Shown: positions 16,318-25,337 of the stretch, piece by piece
How the letters are laid out: each line of letters starts with the position of its first letter
How positions within the stretch are numbered: the stretch's first letter is position 1
Source of the DNA: Phytobacter massiliensis JC163
Lineage (GTDB): Bacteria; Pseudomonadota; Gammaproteobacteria; Enterobacterales; Enterobacteriaceae
Length of the DNA: 45,984 nucleotides
Assembly (NCBI RefSeq): GCF_000321045.1
Contig: NZ_HE578946.1
Coordinates: 381,166-427,149, forward strand
Direction of reading: 5' to 3'
The notes under the pieces: generated by a model
What the model was told of the DNA's origin: nothing
Databases searched by the model: none
Seen by the model: the letters and a program-made list of their open reading frames with translations, nothing else
Translations under genes and position numbers: made by a program

Positions 16318-16977
16318 ATGACGCAGGACGAATTAAAAAAAGCAGTGGGCTGGGCAGCGCTCAAGTATGTTGAGCCGGGCACAATTGTTGGCGTGGGCAC
16401 CGGGTCGACGGCGGCGCACTTCATTGACGCGCTGGGCACCATGAAGGGCCAGATCGAAGGCGCGGTCTCCAGTTCAGATGCCTCCACCGAAAAGCTGAAA
16501 AACCTTGGCATCACGGTCTTCGATCTCAACGAAGTCGATCGCCTGGGGATCTATGTTGATGGCGCGGATGAGATCAACGACCAGATGCAGATGATCAAAG
16601 GCGGCGGCGCGGCGCTAACCCGCGAGAAGATCATCGCCTCCGTCGCAGATAAATTTATCTGTATCGCCGATGCCTCCAAGCAGGTGGCTATTCTGGGTAA
16701 ATTCCCGCTGCCGGTGGAAGTCATTCCGATGGCGCGCAGCGCGGTGGCGCGTGAACTGGTTAAGCTGGGCGGCCGTCCGGAATACCGCCAGGGCGTGGTG
16801 ACGGATAACGGCAACGTTATTCTGGACGTGCACGGTCTGGAGATTCTCGATCCTGTCGCCCTGGAAAATGCCATCAATGCGCTTCCGGGCGTGGTGACCG
16901 TTGGTCTGTTCGCCAACCGCGGCGCTGATGTGGCGCTTATCGGTAGCGCTGATGGCGTAAAAACCATCACGAAATGA
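16318..16977 (+). CDS. rpiA: Ribose-5-phosphate isomerase A
   Basis: Cytoplasmic enzyme of the pentose phosphate pathway that interconverts ribose 5-phosphate and ribulose 5-phosphate. It has 219 residues, the same as E. coli RpiA. Hallmarks are the phosphate loop [25 protein letters not shown] (catalytic Asp region) and [12 protein letters not shown]. Start ATG 16318 (MTQDELKK) has AGG nine bases upstream; an ATG two codons earlier has a spacer of three, and a longer open frame from 16216 would include the promoter. A stem-loop without a T tract follows at 16986-17004. Confidence 0.97.
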   Translation: MTQDELKKAVGWAALKYVEPGTIVGVGTGSTAAHFIDALGTMKGQIEGAVSSSDASTEKLKNLGITVFDLNEVDRLGIYVDGADEINDQMQMIKGGGAALTREKIIASVADKFICIADASKQVAILGKFPLPVEVIPMARSAVARELVKLGGRPEYRQGVVTDNGNVILDVHGLEILDPVALENAINALPGVVTVGLFANRGADVALIGSADGVKTITK

Positions 16978-16985
16978 TCTGCCTG

Positions 16986-17004
16986 AGGGGGAGCGATTCC
17001 CCCT
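16986..17004 (+). other. Stem-loop after rpiA
   Basis: AGGGGGA (16986-16992) pairs with TCCCCCT (16998-17004). It is followed by A residues rather than T, so it is not a standard intrinsic terminator; it may protect the mRNA end. Confidence 0.5.
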
Positions 17005-17028
17005 TAAAAAAAGTCCGCAGTGAAATTT

Positions 17029-17044
17029 GGTGACATCTGTCACG
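17029..17044. promoter_or_regulatory. CRP-like site upstream of serA
   Basis: GGTGA-CATCTG-TCACG matches the CRP consensus in 8 of 10 half-site positions and is itself palindromic. serA of E. coli is controlled by Lrp and CRP from two promoters. A possible promoter lies further on (TTGCCG 17157-17162, TATGTT 17179-17184). Confidence 0.5.
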
Positions 17045-17244
17045 TTTATCGCCGGTGTTTTGATTTTCCTTCCGCACTTTACGGAATTTTTAGCATATTC
17101 ATCTGCCATTTCCCGCTGGATGACATTCCTTCATCGCACCGACGCAAACGTTCATATTGCCGCAATAGTTTTTTTTGATATGTTGGCAGCAAGCGGATGC
17201 TAATCCACACAACATCAGTTATGACTACAAACAGGGTCGGGTAA

Positions 17245-18477
17245 ATGGCAAAGGTATCACTGGAGAAAGACAAAATTAAATTCCTGCTCGTCGAAGGGGT
17301 GCATCAAAAAGCGCTGGATAGCCTTCGTGCGGCAGGTTACACCAACATCGAATATCACAAAGGCGCGCTGGACACTGAGCAGTTGAAAGAGTCTATCCGT
17401 GATGCCCATTTTATCGGCTTACGCTCCCGCACCCAACTGACCGAAGAGGTGATTGCCGCCGCAGAAAAACTGGTGGCGATTGGCTGCTTCTGTATCGGTA
17501 CTAACCAGGTTGACCTGGACGCCGCCGCAAAACGCGGCGTGCCGGTGTTTAACGCCCCCTTCTCCAACACCCGTTCCGTGGCGGAGCTGGTTATCGGCGA
17601 ACTGCTGCTGCTGATGCGCGGTATTCCCGAAGCCAACGCCAAGGCGCACCGGGGAGTCTGGAACAAGCTGGCCACCGGCTCCTATGAAGCGCGCGGTAAA
17701 AAGCTGGGCATTATCGGCTACGGCCACATCGGCACCCAGCTGGGTATTCTGGCGGAATCCCTAGGGATGCACGTTTTCTTTTACGACATTGAAAGCAAAC
17801 TGCCGCTTGGCAACGCCACCCAGGTGCAGCACCTTTCCGACCTGCTCAATATGAGCGATGTGGTCAGCCTGCACGTGCCGGAAAACGCCTCGACGAAAAA
17901 CATGATGGGCGCGGAAGAGCTGGCGCTGATGAAGCCCGGTTCGCTGCTGATTAACGCCGCTCGCGGCACGGTAGTGGATATTCCGGCGCTGTGCGACGCC
18001 CTTAAGCGCAAGCATCTGGCCGGCGCCGCGATTGACGTTTTCCCCACCGAGCCTGCCACCAACAGCGATCCTTTCGACTCCCCACTGTGCGAATTCGACA
18101 ACGTGCTGCTGACGCCGCACATTGGTGGTTCGACGCAGGAAGCGCAGGAAAACATCGGCCTGGAAGTTGCCGGTAAGCTGATTAAATACTCCGATAACGG
18201 CTCCACGCTCTCTGCGGTTAACTTCCCGGAAGTCTCGCTGCCGCTGCACGGCGGTCGTCGCCTGCTGCACATTCATGAGAACCGCCCGGGCGTGCTGACC
18301 GCGATCAACCAGATCTTCGCAGCCGAAGGCATCAACATCGCTGCCCAGTATCTGCAGACCACGCCATATATGGGCTACGTGGTTATTGATATCGAAGCCG
18401 AAGAGGATGTGGCGCAAAAAGCGTTGCAGAGCATGAAAGCCATTCCGGGCACTATCCGCGCCCGCCTGCTGTACTAA
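17245..18477 (+). CDS. serA: D-3-phosphoglycerate dehydrogenase
   Basis: First enzyme of serine synthesis, oxidising 3-phosphoglycerate to 3-phosphohydroxypyruvate with NAD; E. coli SerA is inhibited by serine. The 410 residues match E. coli SerA. The nucleotide-binding motif GYGHIGTQLG lies near residue 160, the catalytic Arg in INAARGTVVD, and the His of the Glu-His pair in LLTPHIGGSTQEAQ. A C-terminal ACT domain (HIHENRPGVLTAINQIF) binds serine. The ATG at 17245 begins MAKVSLEKDK as in E. coli. The 267-bp gap upstream carries a CRP-like site and a candidate promoter. A strong stem-loop follows. Confidence 0.98.
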   Translation: MAKVSLEKDKIKFLLVEGVHQKALDSLRAAGYTNIEYHKGALDTEQLKESIRDAHFIGLRSRTQLTEEVIAAAEKLVAIGCFCIGTNQVDLDAAAKRGVPVFNAPFSNTRSVAELVIGELLLLMRGIPEANAKAHRGVWNKLATGSYEARGKKLGIIGYGHIGTQLGILAESLGMHVFFYDIESKLPLGNATQVQHLSDLLNMSDVVSLHVPENASTKNMMGAEELALMKPGSLLINAARGTVVDIPALCDALKRKHLAGAAIDVFPTEPATNSDPFDSPLCEFDNVLLTPHIGGSTQEAQENIGLEVAGKLIKYSDNGSTLSAVNFPEVSLPLHGGRRLLHIHENRPGVLTAINQIFAAEGINIAAQYLQTTPYMGYVVIDIEAEEDVAQKALQSMKAIPGTIRARLLY

Positions 18478-18485
18478 TCTGTTTG

Positions 18486-18518
18486 CCGGGCGCGGCGGAT
18501 GCCCGCCCGGTCTTATCT
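18486..18518 (+). terminator. Stem-loop/terminator after serA
   Basis: CCGGGCG (18486-18492) pairs with CGCCCGG (18504-18510); inside, GGC pairs with GCC. The following TCTTATCT is only moderately T-rich, so termination strength is uncertain. Confidence 0.6.
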
Positions 18519-18549
18519 CACGCCTTCTTCCTTGCCTGGGAAAGCCTTC

Positions 18550-19161
18550 ATGACACCTACAATGCTGAAAAGCGGCGCGGTTATCCTGCTGCTTATCCTT
18601 ATTTATACCGGTATTTACACCGCCGACCGGATGACGTGGTTAATGGAGGTCATTCCGGTCTGCGTGGTGGTGCCTTTGCTGCTGCTGACGCAGAAGCGCT
18701 ATCCGCTTACGCCGCTGCTCTACACGCTGATTTTTCTTCATGCGCTTATTTTGATTGGCGGCGGAATGTACACCTACGCCAAAGTGCCCATCGGTTTTGA
18801 CGTGCAGGCGTGGCTGGGCCTGAGCCGCAACCCTTACGATAAGCTTGGTCATTTCTTCCAGGGGCTGGTGCCCGCGCTGGCGGCGCGAGAGATCCTGGTT
18901 CGCGGCGGTTATGTGCAGGGGCGCAAGATGGTCGCGTTTGTGGTGTGCTGCATTGCGCTGGCGATAAGCGCTTTCTATGAGCTTATCGAGTGGTGGGCGG
19001 CGCTGGCGCTGGGGCAGGGGGCGGATGATTTTCTCGGCACTCAGGGCGATCCCTGGGATACACAGTCCGATATGCTCTGCGCGCTGCTTGGCGCGTTAAC
19101 CACGGTACTGTTGCTGGCGCGCTGGCACAGCCGCCAGCTTTGCCATCTTAAGGCGCGATGA
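18550..19161 (+). CDS. DUF2238 (YjdF-like) inner-membrane protein
   Basis: Hydrophobic protein of 203 residues with about six membrane segments. It carries the conserved DUF2238 patterns YDKLGHFFQGLVPALAARE and, near the C-terminus, GADDFLGTQGDPWDTQSDM. It resembles E. coli YjdF, which is encoded elsewhere in that genome and has no firm function. I chose ATG 18550, with GGGA nine bases upstream; ATG 18562 (MLKSG) is an alternative and would leave the first helix intact. It lies 72 bp after serA, beyond a stem-loop, and faces the convergent fau. It is accessory relative to E. coli, where I recall the sibC/ibsC toxin locus near this position. Confidence 0.85.
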   Translation: MTPTMLKSGAVILLLILIYTGIYTADRMTWLMEVIPVCVVVPLLLLTQKRYPLTPLLYTLIFLHALILIGGGMYTYAKVPIGFDVQAWLGLSRNPYDKLGHFFQGLVPALAAREILVRGGYVQGRKMVAFVVCCIALAISAFYELIEWWAALALGQGADDFLGTQGDPWDTQSDMLCALLGALTTVLLLARWHSRQLCHLKAR

Positions 19162-19172
19162 AAAAGGCCGCG

Positions 19173-19778
19173 CTACGAACGCGGCCACTCCCACACTTTT
19201 GACGGCGTGATAACCGCAGGCAGGGGGATATCCCACTCCTCCACCGGCAGTTGCTCTACACGCTGGCAGTCATGGGCGTAGCCTACCGGGCTCAGGCCAT
19301 AATGCCGCCAGTTTTGCAGCGTGCGATCGTAAAAACCGCCGCCCATGCCCAGCCGCTGCCCCTGTCTGTCGAATGCCACCAGCGGCGTGACCAGCACGTC
19401 CAGTTCAGCAAGGGGTAACACGTCCCGCACATCGAGCCGCGGCTCGGTAATTTTCAGACGATTTACCACCAGTTCGCTGTGGGGATGGTAGTGCAGGAAC
19501 AGCAGATTGCCTGCGCTGAACGGATGAAGAACAGGCAGATAAACGCGCTTGCCGCTGCGCCAGAGCTGTTCAATCAGCGGGCGCGTATCGAGTTCGCCAT
19601 CAAAAGAGAGAAACAGCGCGACGGTTTTCGCCATCACCACCGGCGGGTAAGCCATCATGCGGGCGGCGGCGCTCATCGCATAATGCGCCTGCTGCTCTGC
19701 GCTAAGGGCGCGGCGACGCTGGCGTATATCCTTGCGGATTTGCTGACGAGAAAGGGGAAGTTCAGAAAGTTGTGTCAT
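19173..19778 (-). CDS. fau: 5-formyltetrahydrofolate cyclo-ligase
   Basis: Enzyme (also called YgfA) that uses ATP to convert 5-formyltetrahydrofolate to 5,10-methenyltetrahydrofolate; in E. coli it influences persister formation. The 201 residues include the family segments RQRRRALS near the N-terminus, FLSFDGELDT, and the glycine-rich RLGMGGGFYDRTL ATP-binding loop. The start at ATG 19778 (MTQLSELPL) is the common long form; no strong ribosome site is visible. Upstream on the same strand is 6S RNA (ssrS), and the two are cotranscribed in E. coli. The upstream in-frame extension to 19853 lies inside ssrS and is not coding. Confidence 0.95.
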   Translation of the reverse strand: MTQLSELPLSRQQIRKDIRQRRRALSAEQQAHYAMSAAARMMAYPPVVMAKTVALFLSFDGELDTRPLIEQLWRSGKRVYLPVLHPFSAGNLLFLHYHPHSELVVNRLKITEPRLDVRDVLPLAELDVLVTPLVAFDRQGQRLGMGGGFYDRTLQNWRHYGLSPVGYAHDCQRVEQLPVEEWDIPLPAVITPSKVWEWPRS

Positions 19779-19802
19779 AACAGACGTTGGTAAAAAAGGA
19801 AG

Positions 19803-19986
19803 GGAATCTCCGAGATGCCGCCGCAGGCTGTAACCCTTGAACCCTTGGTTCAAGGTGAATGTGTCGTCATAGTTTTAAGGCTTCTCGGACGAACCGAGCA
19901 TGCTCACCAACCATGGAGCGCCACATTCTTGTGGTATGAAATATCGGCTCAGGGGACTGGCCCGCTTGCGAACATCTCAGAGAAAT
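19803..19986 (-). ncRNA. ssrS: 6S RNA
   Basis: Regulatory RNA that mimics an open promoter and binds sigma-70 RNA polymerase in stationary phase. The 184-base sequence matches E. coli 6S RNA nearly base for base. The 5-prime end reads ATTTCTCTGAGATG and pairs with the 3-prime end CATCTCGGAGATTCC to close the long hairpin. Between them lie the central bubble and the GTTCAAGG repeats. A promoter -10 candidate TATGGT (20012 to 20007, minus strand) would give a transcript starting about nine bases before the mature end, as for the P1 precursor. Changes relative to E. coli are few and in the stem. Confidence 0.97.
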
Positions 19987-20027
19987 TTTTTCTTCACGGT
20001 CACTTTACCATAGTCGACCTTGAAGTG

Positions 20028-20420
<393 letters not shown>

Positions 20421-20579
20421 TCACTATAGCCACCCTGGTGAGAGGATTCAAGCTCTTTGCTATACCTTATTCATTCACCGTGCGTGCAATGGCATCTAAC
20501 GTGAAGTATGACGGGTATATCACCAGGGTCCAAAGTGGTAGCATAACATGAATATCCTCCCCAACGACGACGAATGCGC

Positions 20580-21158
20580 ATGTCTATACAGAACGAAATA
20601 CCTGGTTACAACGATGTAGGCCAGTTACTCAACCAGCAGGGCGTCGGCTTAATTCCTGCCGAAATGCATGGGCTTATCGCCGGGATGCTCTGCGGCGGCA
20701 ACAACGACAGCTCCTGGCAGCCGCTGCTGCATGATTTAACCAACGAAGGGCTGGCATTTGGCCACGAGCTTGCGCAGGCGCTGCGTAAACTCCATGCCGC
20801 CACCAGCGACTCGCTGGAAGACGACGGCTTCCTGTTTCAGCTCTATCTGCCTGGCGGCGATGACGTGAGCGTTTTCGACCGTGCCGACGCGCTGGCAGGC
20901 TGGGTTAACCATTTTCTGCTGGGTCTTGGCGTAACGCAGCCTAAACTCGATAAGGTGCCGGGCGAAACGGGCGAGGCGATCGACGACTTGCGCAACATCG
21001 CGCTGCTTGGTTACGACGAAGACGAAGACCAGGAAGAGCTGGAGATGTCGCTCGAAGAGATCATTGAATATGTGCGCGTGGCGGCGCTGTTGTGCCATGA
21101 CACATTCACCCGCCCGCAGCCAACCGCACCGGAAGTGCGTAAGCCAACACTGCATTAA
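20580..21158 (+). CDS. ygfB: UPF0149 family protein YgfB
   Basis: Cytoplasmic protein of 192 residues, nearly identical to E. coli YgfB, helical and acidic, with the conserved segments [15 protein letters not shown] and [11 protein letters not shown] and an Asp/Glu stretch [19 protein letters not shown]. Its function in enterobacteria is unknown; a Pseudomonas relative has been linked to antibiotic resistance regulation. The start may be ATG 20580 (MSIQNE, as in E. coli) or 20574, two codons upstream; neither has a strong ribosome site. It begins the ygfB-pepP-ubiH-ubiI unit, 24 bp before pepP. Confidence 0.93.
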   Translation: MSIQNEIPGYNDVGQLLNQQGVGLIPAEMHGLIAGMLCGGNNDSSWQPLLHDLTNEGLAFGHELAQALRKLHAATSDSLEDDGFLFQLYLPGGDDVSVFDRADALAGWVNHFLLGLGVTQPKLDKVPGETGEAIDDLRNIALLGYDEDEDQEELEMSLEEIIEYVRVAALLCHDTFTRPQPTAPEVRKPTLH

Positions 21159-21182
21159 TCAAACTCATCCAAAGGAGGTGTC

Positions 21183-22499
21183 ATGACACAGCTTGAGTTC
21201 CTTCGCCGCCGCCAGGCTTTGCTGGCGCAAATGGCCCCGGCAAGCGCCGCGCTTATTTTCGCCGCGCCGGAGGCGACCCGCAGCGCCGACAGTGAATACC
21301 CGTACCGCCAGAACAGCGACTTCTGGTACTTCACCGGTTTTAATGAACCTGAAGCGGTGCTGGTGCTGATTAAAAGTGATGACACCCACAATCACAGCGT
21401 GCTGTTCAACCGCGTGCGTGATAAAACGGCGGAGATCTGGTTTGGTCGCCGTCTCGGCCAGGACGCCGCGCCGGAAAAACTGGACGTGGACCGTGCGCTG
21501 GCCTTCCCGGATATTGACCAGCACCTCTACCAGTTGCTCAACGGCCTGGACGTGGTCTACCACGCGCAGGGCGAATACGCGTATGCCGATAACATCGTCT
21601 TTGCCGCGCTGGATAAGCTGCGTAAAGGCTCGCGCCAGAATCTGACCGCGCCGTCGACCCTTACCGACTGGCGTCCCATCGTGCATGAGATGCGCCTGTT
21701 TAAATCCCCCGAAGAGATTGACGTGCTGCGCCGCGCAGGCGCGATCTCCGCTCTTGCGCACACCCGCGCCATGCAGGTGTGCCGACCGGGGATGTTTGAA
21801 TATCAGCTGGAAGGGGAAATCCAGTATGAATTTAACCGACACGGCGCGCGCTTTCCTTCTTACAACACCATCGTTGGGGCGGGGGAAAACGGCTGCATCC
21901 TGCACTACACCGAAAACGAAAGCGAAATGCGTGACGGCGATCTGGTGCTGATCGACGCCGGTTGCGAATACATGGGCTACGCCGGGGATATTACCCGTAC
22001 CTTCCCGGTGAACGGCAAATTCACCCAGCCGCAGCGCGAAATCTACGACATCGTGCTTGAGTCGCTGGAAACCAGCCTGCGCCTGTTCCGCCCCGGCACC
22101 TCTATTCAGGCGGTCAACGGCGAAGTAGTCCGCATTATGGTAAGCGGGCTGGTCAGGCTGGGCATCCTTAATGGCGATGTCGATACGCTGATTGCGGAAA
22201 ACGCGCACCGGCCTTTCTTTATGCACGGCCTGAGCCACTGGCTGGGGCTGGACGTGCACGACGTTGGGGTTTACGGCCCGGATCGTTCGCGTCCCCTGGA
22301 GCCAGGGATGGTTATCACCGTCGAGCCTGGGCTTTATATCGCTCCGGACGCCGATGTGCCGGAAGCCTACCGGGGGATTGGCATTCGTATCGAAGATGAC
22401 ATCGTTATCACCGAAGACGGCAATGAAAACCTGACCGCAGGCGTGGTCAAAAAAGCCGATGACATTGAGGCGCTGATGGCGGCGGCGCGCCGCTTATGA
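21183..22499 (+). CDS. pepP: Xaa-Pro aminopeptidase
   Basis: Dimanganese metallopeptidase that removes N-terminal residues followed by proline. The 438 residues are close to E. coli PepP (441). It has an N-terminal creatinase-like domain and a C-terminal pita-bread domain. The metal-ligand segments are all present: LIDAGCEYMGYAGDITRTF (two Asp), FMHGLSHWLG (His), ITVEPGLY (Glu) and GIRIEDDIVIT (Glu). The start ATG at 21183 has an ideal AAGGAGG site. Its stop overlaps the ubiH start in ATGA, so the two are coupled. Confidence 0.97.
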   Translation: MTQLEFLRRRQALLAQMAPASAALIFAAPEATRSADSEYPYRQNSDFWYFTGFNEPEAVLVLIKSDDTHNHSVLFNRVRDKTAEIWFGRRLGQDAAPEKLDVDRALAFPDIDQHLYQLLNGLDVVYHAQGEYAYADNIVFAALDKLRKGSRQNLTAPSTLTDWRPIVHEMRLFKSPEEIDVLRRAGAISALAHTRAMQVCRPGMFEYQLEGEIQYEFNRHGARFPSYNTIVGAGENGCILHYTENESEMRDGDLVLIDAGCEYMGYAGDITRTFPVNGKFTQPQREIYDIVLESLETSLRLFRPGTSIQAVNGEVVRIMVSGLVRLGILNGDVDTLIAENAHRPFFMHGLSHWLGLDVHDVGVYGPDRSRPLEPGMVITVEPGLYIAPDADVPEAYRGIGIRIEDDIVITEDGNENLTAGVVKKADDIEALMAAARRL

Positions 22500-23674
22500 G
22501 CGTGATTATCGTAGGCGGCGGGATGGCGGGCGCGACCCTTGCGCTGGCGATATCGCACTTTACCGGCGGCAAACTGCCGGTTCACCTTATCGAAGCGTCA
22601 ACGCCCGGCGAGCAGGGCCACCCGGGCTTTGACGCCCGGGCGATTGCGCTGGCGGCGGGCACCTGCCAGCAGCTGGCGCAAATTGGCGTCTGGCCCCATC
22701 TGGCTGATAAAGCCACCCCGATCACCACCGTGCACGTCAGCGACCGGGGCCACGCGGGCTTTGTCACCCTTGATGCCCGCGACTACCGGCTGGATGCGCT
22801 GGGGCAGGTGGTCGAACTGTACGATGCCGGGCAGCGGCTGTTTACCCTGCTGCAAAAAGCGCCTGGCGTCACGCTGCACTGCCCGGCGCGCGTCAGCCGT
22901 TTCACCCGCAGCGAAGGGCAGGTGAGCGTGACGCTGGAGGGTGGCGAAACCCTCAACGGTACGCTGCTGGTGGCCGCCGACGGGTCACGCTCCGCGCTGG
23001 GAGCGCAGTGCGGTATAGACTGGCAGCAGTCGCCCTATCACCAGGCGGCGGTCATTGCCAACGTTACGACTGCGGTCGCCCACGGCGGGCGGGCTTTCGA
23101 GCGCTTTACCGCGCATGGGCCGCTGGCGCTGCTGCCGATGTCGCAGGGGCGCTGTTCGCTGGTGTGGTGCCAGCCGCTGGACAAAAAGGATGAGATCCTC
23201 ACCTGGCGCAATGAAAAATTCTGCGTTGAGCTACAAAAAGCGTTTGGCTGGCGGCTGGGCAAAATTGTCCATGCGGGCACGCGCAGCGTCTATCCGCTCT
23301 CTTTAACCACCGCTTCCTCGCCCATCTCTCACCGTACCGTGCTGGTTGGCAACGCGGCGCAGACGCTGCACCCCATCGCCGGGCAGGGCTTCAACCTTGG
23401 CCTGCGAGATGTCATGAGCCTGGCGGAGACGCTGGCCAGCGCCTGGGCTGGGCAGGAGGATATCGGCGGCTACGGCGTGCTGGCACGCTACCGCGACCGT
23501 CGTCACGCGGACAAACGCGCCACCATAGGCGTAACGGACGGGCTGGTGCATGTTTTCGCCAACCGTTGGGCGCCGCTGGTGGCCGGGCGCACCGTCGGGT
23601 TAATGGCGATGGAATTATTCCCCCCGGCACGAGACGTGCTGGCGCAGCGCACGCTTGGCTGGGTAGCGCGATAA
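22496..23674 (+). CDS. ubiH: 2-octaprenyl-6-methoxyphenol hydroxylase
   Basis: FAD-dependent monooxygenase that hydroxylates C4 of the ubiquinone ring. It works on the prenylated precursor within the cytosolic Ubi complex. The 392 residues carry the N-terminal Rossmann motif IVGGGMAGATLAL, the middle VAADGSRSALG, and the C-terminal FAD/ribose motif LVGNAAQTLHPIAGQGFNLG, where Asn replaces the usual Asp as in E. coli UbiH. The start overlaps pepP by 4 bp. Paralogous ubiI follows 46 bp downstream. Confidence 0.97.
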   Translation: MSVIIVGGGMAGATLALAISHFTGGKLPVHLIEASTPGEQGHPGFDARAIALAAGTCQQLAQIGVWPHLADKATPITTVHVSDRGHAGFVTLDARDYRLDALGQVVELYDAGQRLFTLLQKAPGVTLHCPARVSRFTRSEGQVSVTLEGGETLNGTLLVAADGSRSALGAQCGIDWQQSPYHQAAVIANVTTAVAHGGRAFERFTAHGPLALLPMSQGRCSLVWCQPLDKKDEILTWRNEKFCVELQKAFGWRLGKIVHAGTRSVYPLSLTTASSPISHRTVLVGNAAQTLHPIAGQGFNLGLRDVMSLAETLASAWAGQEDIGGYGVLARYRDRRHADKRATIGVTDGLVHVFANRWAPLVAGRTVGLMAMELFPPARDVLAQRTLGWVAR

Positions 23675-23720
23675 AAATATGATGACAGACTCATTCCGTC
23701 CCGGCTTTAAGGAGTAAACA

Positions 23721-24923
23721 GTGCAAAGTGTTGATGTGGCAATTGTAGGCGGCGGCATGGTGGGGCTGGCGCTGGCGTGCGGGTTGCAGGGCAGCGGGCT
23801 GCGCGTGGCGGTACTGGAGCAGAACACGCCCGTACCGGTGGACGATAACGCGCCGCCGCAGCTGCGGGTGTCAGCGATCAATGCCGCCAGTGAAAAGCTG
23901 CTAACGCGGCTGGGCGTCTGGTCCGCCATTGTTGCCCGCCGCGCCAGCTGCTATCACGGTATGGAAGTGTGGGAAAAAGACAGCTTTGGCCGCATCGCCT
24001 TTGACGATCGCAGCATGGGCTATAGCCACCTTGGTCATATTGTTGAGAATGGGGTGATTCACCAGGCGTTATGGCACAAAGCGCAGCAGTGCGCTGACGT
24101 TACGCTAACGGTGCCCGCGCAACTGCAGCAGGTCGCCTGGGGAGAGAACGAAGCGTTTATCTCCCTGCAGGATGGCTCTATGCTGACAGCCCGGCTGGTG
24201 GTCGGGGCCGATGGCGCCAACTCCTGGCTGCGCAACAAAGCGGATATCCCGCTCACCTCCTGGGATTATCATCACCACGCGCTGGTGGCGACTATTCGTA
24301 CCGCCGAGCCGCATCAGGCCGTCGCCCGTCAGGTTTTCCATGGCGACAGCATTCTGGCCTTCCTGCCGCTGGCCGACCCGCATCTTTGCTCGATTGTCTG
24401 GTCGATGCTGCCTGAACAGGCGCAACAGATGCAAGATGCCAGCGAGGAGGCGTTCAACCAGGCGCTGTGCGTGGCGTTTGATAATCGCCTTGGCCTGTGT
24501 AGTGTAGAGAGCGAACGGCAGGTTTACCCGCTCACCGGGCGCTATGCGCGCCAGTTTGCCGGCCATCGTCTGGCGCTGGTGGGCGACGCGGCGCATACCA
24601 TTCACCCTCTGGCCGGGCAGGGCGTCAACCTTGGCTTTATGGATGCCGCCGAACTGATTTCCGAACTCAAGCGTCTGCACGCTCAGGGTAAGGATATCGG
24701 CCAGCACATGTACCTGCGTCGCTATGAGCGCAGCCGTAAGCACAGCGCCGCGTTAATGCTGGCAGGTATGCAGGGCTTCCGCGAGCTGTTTGCCGGTGAA
24801 AACCCGGCGAAGAAACTGCTGCGCGATATTGGCCTGAAGCTGGCGGACACGCTGCCGGGAGTTAAACCACAGCTTTTGCGTCAGGCAATGGGCTTAAACG
24901 ACCTGCCGGGCTGGCTGCGTTAA
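23721..24923 (+). CDS. ubiI: 2-octaprenylphenol hydroxylase UbiI (VisC)
   Basis: FAD-dependent monooxygenase that adds the C5 hydroxyl group in aerobic ubiquinone synthesis. It has 400 residues and the same three motifs as UbiH: IVGGGMVGLALAC, VGADGANSWLR and LVGDAAHTIHPLAGQGVN. The start is GTG at 23721, with AAGGAG upstream, and fits the family N-terminus. It is last in the ygfB-pepP-ubiH-ubiI unit. A 12-bp perfect stem-loop follows at 24934-24963. Confidence 0.97.
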   Translation: MQSVDVAIVGGGMVGLALACGLQGSGLRVAVLEQNTPVPVDDNAPPQLRVSAINAASEKLLTRLGVWSAIVARRASCYHGMEVWEKDSFGRIAFDDRSMGYSHLGHIVENGVIHQALWHKAQQCADVTLTVPAQLQQVAWGENEAFISLQDGSMLTARLVVGADGANSWLRNKADIPLTSWDYHHHALVATIRTAEPHQAVARQVFHGDSILAFLPLADPHLCSIVWSMLPEQAQQMQDASEEAFNQALCVAFDNRLGLCSVESERQVYPLTGRYARQFAGHRLALVGDAAHTIHPLAGQGVNLGFMDAAELISELKRLHAQGKDIGQHMYLRRYERSRKHSAALMLAGMQGFRELFAGENPAKKLLRDIGLKLADTLPGVKPQLLRQAMGLNDLPGWLR

Positions 24924-24933
24924 CTGCGTCACA

Positions 24934-24963
24934 CTTTCCCTTTCCGGTCCTGGAAAGGGAAAG
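24934..24963 (+). terminator. Stem-loop after ubiI
   Basis: CTTTCCCTTTCC and GGAAAGGGAAAG form a perfect 12-bp stem with a 6-nt loop. The tail CCTCTCTCGTTT is pyrimidine-rich but poor in T, so it may end transcription only partly. Confidence 0.6.
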
Positions 24964-25337
24964 CCTCTCTCGTTTGAAAAAATCTAATTTCACGCCATTT
25001 TTCGGATTAGTTTTTCTCATTCCTCAAAAAAATCCCGTCGGGAAAATTCTCTGTTCTGTCGAGCTAAATATCGTGAATGGCGTAAGCATACCGTGCTTTA
25101 CCATGCTTAATGACGAATTTTGCCCTAATACTCAGCATAATCCTCTGATGGGCCATTGGTTAAAAATGGTCATAAGCTAATGTGATGGCTCATTTTCTTT
25201 GATGGTGAAGCGCCGCTTTCGGTGATAAGTTCAGGCGGAAGTTAACGTTTGCGTCGGCTACCGGAACGGGCGTCGATGCCTCAGCGCGCGGTGAATTTTC
25301 GCCGTCAGCAACGTGAAAGCTATTCGACGAGGAAAAG
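24964..25337 (+). promoter_or_regulatory. gcvTHP control region
   Basis: This gap of about 370 bp has the layout described for E. coli gcvT. CTAAT at 24984-24988 and its inverse ATTAG at 25006-25010 fit distant GcvA sites, and CTAAT at 25177-25181 fits the promoter-proximal one. TGTGA at 25181-25185 is half a CRP site. A PurR box lies at 25239-25254. A poor promoter (TTGATG 25199-25204, GATAAG 25224-25229) fits activator dependence. No gene is seen here. Confidence 0.55.
25239..25254. promoter_or_regulatory. PurR box at the gcvTHP promoter
   Basis: AAGTTAACGTTTGCGT matches the palindromic PurR consensus ACGCAAACGTTTGCGT in 13 of 16 positions. PurR represses gcvTHP in E. coli from a site around the transcription start. 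Confidence 0.6.

Noticed and set aside
16986-17010. Intrinsic terminator after rpiA
   Set aside because: The stem is good but is followed by A residues, not T, on the plus strand, and the minus-strand side is not T-rich either.
18478-18549. SibC/IbsC-type toxin-antitoxin RNA expected near serA in E. coli
   Set aside because: The short gap holds only a GC-rich stem-loop; no Ibs-like hydrophobic peptide seen.
19779-19853. N-terminal extension of fau
   Set aside because: It runs into the 6S RNA gene, which is certain from sequence.
24974-25180. 68-codon frame in the gcvT upstream region
   Set aside because: Poor ribosome site, no family resemblance, and it runs over regulatory DNA.
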